DNA of 47,101 nt from a virus: IMG/VR virus record IMGVR_UViG_3300046804_001641, positions 1 to 47,101 of that record, one strand, 5' to 3'. Position numbers and translations under genes: made by a program. Shown here one piece after another: positions 40,559 through 47,101 of the stretch (its first letter is position 1; every line of letters begins with the position of its first letter). The notes below the pieces were generated by a model that was not told where the DNA came from, ran no database searches, and saw nothing but the letters and a program-made list of their open reading frames with translations.

Positions 40559-40999
40559 ATGGCAGCTATTAAACGCATTAATTCAGGATCATACAGCATC
40601 GTTCTTGCCGATGGCACTAGCAATCTGAATATCACTGCTGGAAATGTGGCAATCACAGGCAACTTAACTACATCTGGCTCACAAGTATTAAAATCAAGTA
40701 TTAGCGGAACAAACATCACTACTCTAGCACTGGACTTTTCCAATGGCGGGGATTCTCTAGTGCATCGCAAGTGCATCCAGGACGTGACTGTCAGCTATTC
40801 CAATGTACAAGCTGGGCGAGCAATTGATGTGGTTATCCAGAACGCCACCAGCGCCAACGTGACTATCACACTGCCCAATGCACATAACAACCTGAAGTCC
40901 AACAACTTTTCTATAACTCAAAATACTGTGGCTAGCATGAGATTCTTAAGTTTTGATACCAACAGCGCCAACGTGGCTGTTTCTATCAATAACAGCTAA
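40559..40999 (+). CDS. Small virion structural protein
   Basis: A 146-residue beta-rich protein. The N-terminus (INSGSYSIVLADGTSNLNIT then AGNVAITGNLTTSGSQVL) resembles the opening repeats of the two downstream fibre proteins, while the C-terminal 80 residues form a separate beta domain (VQAGRAIDVVIQNATSANVT, then MRFLSFDTNSANVAVSINNS). This suggests a fibre accessory or adaptor that shares the fibre attachment module. No catalytic motif is visible. It has its own promoter upstream, and a further promoter follows before the fibre gene. Confidence 0.65.
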   Translation: MAAIKRINSGSYSIVLADGTSNLNITAGNVAITGNLTTSGSQVLKSSISGTNITTLALDFSNGGDSLVHRKCIQDVTVSYSNVQAGRAIDVVIQNATSANVTITLPNAHNNLKSNNFSITQNTVASMRFLSFDTNSANVAVSINNS

Positions 41000-41030
41000 T
41001 CGTTGCGCGATAGCAAAAGTAATTCTGATA

Positions 41031-41038
41031 GCTAAATA
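41031..41038 (+). promoter_or_regulatory. Late promoter-like element (GCTAAATA)
   Basis: Predicted start near 41045, giving a leader of about 45 bases to ATG 41089. Probably drives both fibre genes, since no TAAATA is seen before the second. Confidence 0.5.
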
Positions 41039-41088
41039 CATAAACTGGTTCGATTTATGCAGGACCACAGAAGTTATGGAAAATTGAC

Positions 41089-43686
41089 ATGGCGAATACC
41101 AATTTCGTAGTAAAAAATGGCCTAACCGTAGGCAATTTAACCGTTGATGCAAACGGCGTAGTCGCCACATCCGGTAATATCTCTACCACTGGAACATTTT
41201 TAGGTAATATTACTGGAACTGGTAACAGCAGCATTGCCAACTTATCCGTAACCAGTAACGTAGCAAGTACCAGCAAGACCACAGGCGCACTGATTGTAAC
41301 AGGCGGTGTGGGCGTTAGCGGCAACCTGCAGGCTAACGCAATTTATACAGACAACCATTTGTTCGCCAACGGCGTGAACATCTTAACAACACTGACCTCT
41401 AGTGTTGACACTGTCAGTAACGCACTGAGCGTTGAGACGGTAAATCGTGTCAGTGCAGACAACGCACTAAGCGTCAGAGTTGATACAGTCAGCAATGCAG
41501 TTAGTATTGTAAGTCAAGCCCTATCAGTTGAGACGGCCAACCGCATATCTGCAGGCAATGCTCTAAGCGTTCGCATTGATACACAAAGTAATGCCATCAG
41601 CGTTCTAAGCCAACAGGTATCAGTACTGAGTGTACAAATTAACACTGTCAGCAATGCGGTATCAGTTGTAAGTCAGGCATTGAGTGTTGAGACTGCTAAC
41701 CGTATTTCGGCAGTCAATGTTGTAAGCAATGCAGTCAGCATTGTCAGTCAAGCCCTATCAGTTGAAACGGTAAACAGAACTAGTGCAGATAATGCACTGA
41801 GTGTTCGTATTGACACCGCCAGCAACGCAGTCAGCATTGTAAGCCAAGCCTTATCAGTTGAAACAGTAAACCGTGTCAGTGCTGATAACGCACTGAGTGT
41901 TCGTGTTGACACTGTTAGTAACGCAGTATCTATCGTCAGCAACGCACTGAGCGTTGAGACAGCAAACAGAATTTCCGCAGACAATGCCTTAAGCAATTTA
42001 ATTAGCGCATTGAGCAACTCAATTTCAGTCACATACGTCCACAAATCGGGCGACACGATGACTGGCAACTTGTTGGTTCCTAACCTACAAGTAACAAGTT
42101 CACTAAACAGTTCATCAACATCAAGTGGCGCATTAGTTGTCACTGGTGGTGTTGGTATTGGTGCCAACCTGAACGTGGGTGGTATTGGTAACTTCTACAG
42201 CAACGTTGTAATTACTGGTAACCTGATTGTTCAAGGTAATACCACAGTTGTTGGTAGCAACAACTTTGCCACAACCGACAACGTGATGGAGCTTCATGCT
42301 GCCAACATTGCCAATGTTGCACAACCCTGGACACTAGACGACGGTAAAGATATCGGTTTCCGTTTCCACTATTACAAGTCTGGTGCCGACAACAATGCCT
42401 TCCTGGGATTTGCCAATGACACCAGTTACCTAGAGTGGTATGGATCAGGTGCTGAAGGTGTTAATACTTTTACTGGTACCTATGGTACATTCAAGACTGG
42501 TAATTTGATTCTAACTGGCGATGCCACCATCAATGGTGTCAGCGTATTAGCAAGATTTGATACACTAAGCAATGCCATTTCAGTCGTAAGCCAAGCAGTA
42601 TCAGTAGAGACCGCAAATAGAACATCAGCTGATAACGCATTAAGTGTCCGTATCGACACAGTCAGTAATGCGGTCAGTATTGTAAGTCAGGCACTGTCAG
42701 TTGAGACCGCAAATAGAACATCAGCTGATAACGCATTAAGTGTTCGCATTGACACTGTCAGTAATGCAGTATCAGTTGTTAGCAATGCACTAAGCGCAGA
42801 AATTGTCAACCGTATCAGTGCAGATAATGCACTAAGCAATTTAATCAGTGCAGAGATAGTCAACCGTACCAGTGCTGACAACGCCCTAAGCGTTCGTATT
42901 GATACTGTCAGCAATGCAGTATCACTTGAAATTGCAAATAGAACAAGTGCAGATAACGCATTGAGTGTTCGCATCGATACAGTCAGTAATGCGGTATCAG
43001 TAGTAAGTCAGGCCCTATCAGTTGAAACTGCCAACCGAATTTCAGCTGTAAACGTGGTCAGCAACGCAGTGAGCGTTGAGATTGCCAACCGTACTAGTGC
43101 TGATAATGCCCTAAGTGTAAGAATTGATACCGTCAGCAATGCGGTGTCCATTGTCAGCAATGCATTAAGCGTAGAGACGGCAAATAGAACAAGTGCTGAC
43201 AATGCACTGAGCGTTCGCATTGATACAGTCAGTAATGCGGTATCACTTGAAATTGTCAACCGTACTAGTGCAGTAAACGCATTGAGTAACAGCATCAGTG
43301 TTACATACGCACCCAAGGCCAACCCTGCATTTACTGGCAATGTCACAATTAACACCAGCAGTAGCTTTAGTGCTAATGCGGTAACAGCCGCTGGCGTAAC
43401 ACAGACTCAGATTGACAGTTTCCCAATCACAGATTTCAGAACAGTTAAATATATTGTTCAAGTATATGACAACGGTGGTACTGTTAAGTATCACAGCAGT
43501 GAGATTTTAATCGTACATGATGACACCAGTGTTTACATGGTAGAGTACGGCGAAATAACATCAAACGGAACGATCGGAACCTTTACGGCCACTATCCAGA
43601 CCGGTATTGTGAAATTGTTGTTTACTGGATCAGCTTCTGGTACCAACAAGACCGTCAAAGTACAAAGGACAGCAGTTGTGACCTAA
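41089..43686 (+). CDS. Long fibre protein 1 with coiled-coil repeats
   Basis: An 865-residue fibre-like protein. In order: an N-terminal module (MANTNFVVKNGLTVGNLTVD) with TGALIVTGGVGVSGNLQ, a repeat region at about 105-315, a globular module at about 365-485 (LDDGKDIGFRFHYYKSGADN onward), a second repeat region at about 490-735, and a C-terminal beta domain (SFPITDFRTVKYIVQVYDNG to VKVQRTAVVT) of a kind common in marine phage structural proteins. The coil is built from a 32-residue unit with ALSV-type positions spaced 14, 11 and 7 residues, the mix of heptads and hendecads expected for trimeric fibres. Polar T, S and N residues are frequent. It probably binds host surface or links other fibre parts; which appendage it belongs to is unknown. 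Confidence 0.75.
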   Translation: MANTNFVVKNGLTVGNLTVDANGVVATSGNISTTGTFLGNITGTGNSSIANLSVTSNVASTSKTTGALIVTGGVGVSGNLQANAIYTDNHLFANGVNILTTLTSSVDTVSNALSVETVNRVSADNALSVRVDTVSNAVSIVSQALSVETANRISAGNALSVRIDTQSNAISVLSQQVSVLSVQINTVSNAVSVVSQALSVETANRISAVNVVSNAVSIVSQALSVETVNRTSADNALSVRIDTASNAVSIVSQALSVETVNRVSADNALSVRVDTVSNAVSIVSNALSVETANRISADNALSNLISALSNSISVTYVHKSGDTMTGNLLVPNLQVTSSLNSSSTSSGALVVTGGVGIGANLNVGGIGNFYSNVVITGNLIVQGNTTVVGSNNFATTDNVMELHAANIANVAQPWTLDDGKDIGFRFHYYKSGADNNAFLGFANDTSYLEWYGSGAEGVNTFTGTYGTFKTGNLILTGDATINGVSVLARFDTLSNAISVVSQAVSVETANRTSADNALSVRIDTVSNAVSIVSQALSVETANRTSADNALSVRIDTVSNAVSVVSNALSAEIVNRISADNALSNLISAEIVNRTSADNALSVRIDTVSNAVSLEIANRTSADNALSVRIDTVSNAVSVVSQALSVETANRISAVNVVSNAVSVEIANRTSADNALSVRIDTVSNAVSIVSNALSVETANRTSADNALSVRIDTVSNAVSLEIVNRTSAVNALSNSISVTYAPKANPAFTGNVTINTSSSFSANAVTAAGVTQTQIDSFPITDFRTVKYIVQVYDNGGTVKYHSSEILIVHDDTSVYMVEYGEITSNGTIGTFTATIQTGIVKLLFTGSASGTNKTVKVQRTAVVT
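41395..43300 (+). repeat. Coiled-coil repeat arrays of fibre 1
   Basis: Two arrays (about 41395-42035 and 42550-43300) of 96-base units encoding variants of ETANRTSADNALSVRIDTVS. Units are often shortened by 21, 33 or 42 bases, always keeping frame and heptad or hendecad register. The opposite strand shows long open frames caused by this composition, which are not genes. Confidence 0.85.
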
Positions 43687-43738
43687 TACTTTTATTCATT
43701 ATTAGTATTGGGTCCGCTTTAGTGGAGAGTGAAACTAA

Positions 43739-46700
43739 GTGGCAATTAACAAAGATTTCGTCGTCAAGAATGGCATTTCAGTTGCGGCTGATGCCAACGT
43801 TGCTGGTAACGTAAATATCACCAGCAATATCAGTAGTACCAGCACCAGCACGGGTGCATTAAAGGTCACTGGCGGCGCAGGCATTACCGGAAACGTTAAT
43901 ACAGGTGCCATTTACACAGACAACTATTACTGGGCCAATGGTACACCATTCGTCAGTAGTGCATTCAAATATACCGCATCCAATACCGCGCCCACTAGTC
44001 CCAGCAACGGTGACGAGTGGTTCAATACAGACACCAATACATTGTATGTTCGTGCCAATGACGGCACCAGCTCATTCTGGTTAGACTTAACCACAACCCC
44101 ACAAGTTACATCGACGCCCAATCTGTCGATCACTGACTCCACTGCCAGCGGTAACCTGACAACTGGTGCATTAACTGTTGCTGGCGGCGCTGGCATTTCT
44201 GGTAATTTACGGGCCAATGCAGTCTATACAGACAATTATTACTATGCCAACGGCGTGGCATTTAGCCCAGATGCTATCAGCAACACACTGAGTATTGAAA
44301 CTGTAAACCGTGTAAGTGCAGATAATGCACTGAGCGTTCGCATCGATACTGTCAGCAATGCAGTGTCCATTGTCAGCAACGCATTGAGTGTTGAGACGGT
44401 AAACAGAACAAGTGCTGACAATGCACTGAGTTTGCGTATTGATGCAATCAGCAATTATGCGTCAGTAACCAGTCAACAACTGTCAGTTGAGACTGCCAAT
44501 AGAACGTCCGCAGATAACGCACTGAGCGTTCGTGTTGACACTGTTAGCAATGCAGTGTCTGTTGTTAGTCAGGCACTATCACTCGAAACAGTTAACCGAA
44601 CAAGTGCTGACAATGCACTGAGTTTGCGTATTGATGCAATCAGTAACTATGCGTCAGTGACTAGCCAACAGTTGTCCGCTGAAATTGCCAACAGAACATC
44701 GGCTGACAATGCACTGAGTGTTCGCGTTGACACTGTTAGCAATGCAGTGTCAGTTGTCAGCCAGGCCCTGAGTGTTGAAACAGCCAACCGTATCAGCGCA
44801 GTTAATGTGGTTAGTAATGCAGTGTTAGTTGTCAGCCAGGCCCTGAGTGTTGAAATCGCAAACAGAACGTCGGCTGACAATGCGTTAAGTGTCAGAATTG
44901 ATACCGCAAGCAATGCAGTCAGCATTGTTAGCCAGGCATTGAGTGTTGAAACCGTAAACAGAACGTCAGCCGACAATGCACTGAGTGTTCGTGTTGACAC
45001 TGTTAGTAATGCAGTAAGTAACGAAATATCCAATCGCATCAGTGCTGATAATGCGCTGGGTTTAAGAATTGATACTGTCAGCAATGCAGTCAGTATTGTA
45101 AGCCAAGCACTGAGTGTAGAAACTGTCAACCGCACTAGTGCAGATAATGCACTGAGCGTTCGTGTTGATACGGTCAGTAATGCCGTTTCAATTGTCAGTC
45201 AGGCACTGAGTGTAGAAACTGCTAATCGCATCTCAGCAGTCAATGTGGTCAGTAATGCACTATCAGTTGAGATAGCAAATAGAACATCAGCTGACAATGC
45301 ACTAAGCAATCTGATTAGTGCATTAAGCAATAACATTTCTGTTAACTATGCCCGTTTGAGTGGTGCAACATTCAGCGGCAACGTTACTATTGCAGCCAAC
45401 TTGGTCGTCAGTGGCAATACTACGATTATTGGTAGTAACAATTACGCCACCACTGACAACATTATTGAATTACATACACCCAATGTGGCCAATATTGCAC
45501 AACCTTGGAGTGTAGACGACGGTAAAGACATTGGTATTAGAATTCACTATTACAAGTCAGGTGCTGATAACAATGCTTTCCTTGGCTTTGCAAATGATAC
45601 CAGTTACCTAGAATGGTATGGATCAGGTGCAGAAGGTGGTAATGTCTTTACCGGTACTTACGGCACATTTAAGACTGGTAACCTAATCTTAACTGGCGAC
45701 GCTACTATTAGCGGTGTCAGTGTGTTGGCAAAGCTGGATTCATTAAGCAATTCTATATCAGTTGTCAGTCAAGCCCTATCAGTTGAGACAGCCAACCGCA
45801 TTAGCGCGGTTAACGTGGTCAGCAATGCAGTTAGTATCGTAAGTCAAGCCCTATCAGTTGAGACAGTCAATCGCGTAAGCGCAGATAACGCATTGAGCGT
45901 TCGAATTGATACAGTCAGCAATGCCGTATCAGTCGTAAGTCAGGCATTATCAGTAGAAACTGCTAATAGAGTATCAGCAGTAAACGTAGTCAGTAACGCA
46001 TTATCAGTTGAGATAGCAAACAGAATATCCGCAGACAATGCCCTAAGTAATCTAATTTCTGCGCTGAGTAATAGTGTATCAGTCACGTATGCACCCAAGG
46101 CCAATCCCACATTCACTGGTACACTAACTGGCGACATCATTGCGTCTACAAATAATGGCAACGGTACTAACTTTAAAGTTGGTGATGACATATGGATTGG
46201 TGATGTTAACCAAGCCAATGCCTTGCGTCTGACAGGCCAACAAGATGGTACTCAGGGTTACATTATATTTGGTAACAGTAACACTCAGACATTGGGTCGT
46301 AGTGGCACTGGTGCATTAACATATCAGGGCGCATTTACAGCACAGGGTGGTATTCAGAATACTCCAATTGGTAATGCCACTGCCAGCACTGGTGCGTTCA
46401 CCACATTAACAGTAAATGGTGTGAACGTCGCCGCGGCAATTGATACGATCAGCAATGCGGTTAGTATTGTCAGTCAGGCACTGTCAGTTGAGACAGCAAA
46501 TAGAACATCAGCTGACAACGCACTGAGTGTTCGCATTGACACAGTCAGCAATGCAGTATCAATCGTTAGCCAGGCACTGTCAGTTGAGACAGCAAATAGA
46601 ACATCAGCTGACAACGCACTGAGTGTTCGCATTGACACAGTCAGCAATGCAGTGTCAGTTGTAAGTCAAGCATTGAGTGTTGAGACTGCCAATCGGGTGT

Positions 46701-47101
46701 CAGCAGTTAATGTGGTTAGTAATACTCTAAGCGTTGAAATAGCTAACCGTATCAGTGCTGATAATGCATTGAGCAATTTAATTAGCGCACTGAGTAACAG
46801 TGTATCAGCCACATACGTAAACAAGACAACCGCAGTAGTCAACAACCAATTGGTTGTTGTTGCCCCATCACCAGTAACTGAAGGTGGCCAGATTGTTCTA
46901 GCTTGGGCTAACATTTCAGGTATCACTGGGCAAGCTAACAGCACCTGGAACATTGATGTCGATGGCACCAATAGCCTGCGCTTCTTCTATCAGAATGCCG
47001 CAGGTGCGACTGCTGTACCACTTTCGATTACACAATCCAACGGTAACGTTAACGTTTTAGGTAACATACTGGCATCCAATTACTATTGGTCCAATGGCGT
47101 C
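43739..47101 (+). CDS. Long fibre protein 2, paralogue of fibre 1, C-terminus beyond the window
   Basis: The frame starts at GTG 43739 (VAINKDFVVKNGISVAADAN), preceded by GGAGAG about nine bases upstream, and stays open to the right edge: 1121 codons. The start aligns with fibre 1 (FVVKNGLTV). Two TGAL-VTGGAGI modules with YTDNYYWANG or YTDNYYYANG follow, then coiled-coil arrays at about residues 180-535, 665-780 and 900-1020. A globular module at about 550-660 is nearly identical to that of fibre 1, and further beta modules sit between coils. The gene lies 52 bases after fibre 1, and a small hairpin (TCCGC/GTGGA) overlaps its ribosome site. Probably the shaft of a trimeric fibre; the receptor-binding tip would lie to the right of this window. 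Confidence 0.8.
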   Translation, partial: MAINKDFVVKNGISVAADANVAGNVNITSNISSTSTSTGALKVTGGAGITGNVNTGAIYTDNYYWANGTPFVSSAFKYTASNTAPTSPSNGDEWFNTDTNTLYVRANDGTSSFWLDLTTTPQVTSTPNLSITDSTASGNLTTGALTVAGGAGISGNLRANAVYTDNYYYANGVAFSPDAISNTLSIETVNRVSADNALSVRIDTVSNAVSIVSNALSVETVNRTSADNALSLRIDAISNYASVTSQQLSVETANRTSADNALSVRVDTVSNAVSVVSQALSLETVNRTSADNALSLRIDAISNYASVTSQQLSAEIANRTSADNALSVRVDTVSNAVSVVSQALSVETANRISAVNVVSNAVLVVSQALSVEIANRTSADNALSVRIDTASNAVSIVSQALSVETVNRTSADNALSVRVDTVSNAVSNEISNRISADNALGLRIDTVSNAVSIVSQALSVETVNRTSADNALSVRVDTVSNAVSIVSQALSVETANRISAVNVVSNALSVEIANRTSADNALSNLISALSNNISVNYARLSGATFSGNVTIAANLVVSGNTTIIGSNNYATTDNIIELHTPNVANIAQPWSVDDGKDIGIRIHYYKSGADNNAFLGFANDTSYLEWYGSGAEGGNVFTGTYGTFKTGNLILTGDATISGVSVLAKLDSLSNSISVVSQALSVETANRISAVNVVSNAVSIVSQALSVETVNRVSADNALSVRIDTVSNAVSVVSQALSVETANRVSAVNVVSNALSVEIANRISADNALSNLISALSNSVSVTYAPKANPTFTGTLTGDIIASTNNGNGTNFKVGDDIWIGDVNQANALRLTGQQDGTQGYIIFGNSNTQTLGRSGTGALTYQGAFTAQGGIQNTPIGNATASTGAFTTLTVNGVNVAAAIDTISNAVSIVSQALSVETANRTSADNALSVRIDTVSNAVSIVSQALSVETANRTSADNALSVRIDTVSNAVSVVSQALSVETANRVSAVNVVSNTLSVEIANRISADNALSNLISALSNSVSATYVNKTTAVVNNQLVVVAPSPVTEGGQIVLAWANISGITGQANSTWNIDVDGTNSLRFFYQNAAGATAVPLSITQSNGNVNVLGNILASNYYWSNGV
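44265..46805 (+). repeat. Coiled-coil repeat arrays of fibre 2
   Basis: Three arrays (about 44265-45345, 45735-46085, 46435-46805) of the same 32-residue unit as fibre 1, separated by beta modules. Variants include DALS-LRIDAISNYASVTSQQ not seen in fibre 1. Confidence 0.8.
46475..46653 (+). repeat. 83-base perfect direct repeat with 96-base period
   Basis: Bases 46475-46557 and 46571-46653 are identical. They are one coiled-coil unit apart, so unequal recombination would change fibre length by exactly 32 residues without breaking the frame. Confidence 0.85.

Noticed and set aside
41395-46805. Regular repeats as a CRISPR array
   Set aside because: The repeats are in-frame protein repeats with variable units and no unique spacers.
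41748-46971. Long minus-strand reading frames opposite the fibre genes, with repeats such as LSALSALVLFTVSTLNA
   Set aside because: They arise from the composition of the coiled-coil repeats read backwards, have no ribosome sites and no conserved family character.

Overview
This window is part of the genome of a lytic, T4-superfamily contractile-tailed phage (myovirus). The evidence is a recognisable set of T4-type proteins: baseplate wedge gp6, gp25 and gp53; a gp5-type hub needle; tube cap gp48; late sigma factor gp55; recombination proteins gp46 and gp47; portal gp20; prohead core proteins, protease gp21, scaffold gp22 and major capsid protein gp23. Several proteins are longer than their T4 counterparts, and the fibre and structural genes have the style seen in marine and freshwater T4-like phages. 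The host cannot be read from this window. I see no integrase, tRNA gene, CRISPR array or insertion sequence.

Layout. Positions 1-23708 form one minus-strand baseplate operon, in transcription order: gp48-like cap, gp53, a 1062-residue hub protein, gp5-like needle with a C-terminal muralytic domain, gp25, gp6, and a giant gene that runs off the left edge (more than 4300 codons). The giant protein carries seven FG-GAP repeats, the number expected for an integrin-like beta-propeller. Positions 23709-28049 are plus strand: gp55, gp47, gp46 and a PD-(D/E)XK nuclease, probably read from a host-type promoter. Positions 28050-28460 hold no convincing gene but may encode a structured RNA. Positions 28461-29536 are a minus-strand island: a gp26-like protein and a short downstream reading frame joined by an in-phase T TTT TTC slippery heptamer. 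Positions 29592-38871 are plus strand: tape measure, portal, gp67-like, prohead core, gp21, gp22, gp23. From 38872 to the right edge there are small virion genes separated by terminators and TAAATA promoters, then two long paralogous fibre genes made of coiled-coil repeats. The second starts at GTG and runs off the right edge.

How it works together. gp55 is the late sigma factor, and matching T4-type late -10 elements (xxTAAATA) lie before most late genes on both strands, so the window holds both the regulator and its likely targets. gp46/gp47 and the nuclease would process DNA ends and recombination intermediates. The prohead genes keep the T4 order (20-67-68-21-22-23). The gp26-like gene with its -1 frameshift extension sits beside the tape measure gene, as the G/GT tail assembly chaperones do in lambda-like phages. 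This suggests that the T4 gp26/gp51 pair may be the equivalent of G/GT.

Most striking points: the -1 frameshift site in the gp26-like gene, the giant baseplate protein with an FG-GAP propeller, a needle protein whose peptidoglycan-cleaving domain follows the beta-helix, a structured intergenic RNA candidate, and a promoter-terminator cassette that could make a short late RNA.
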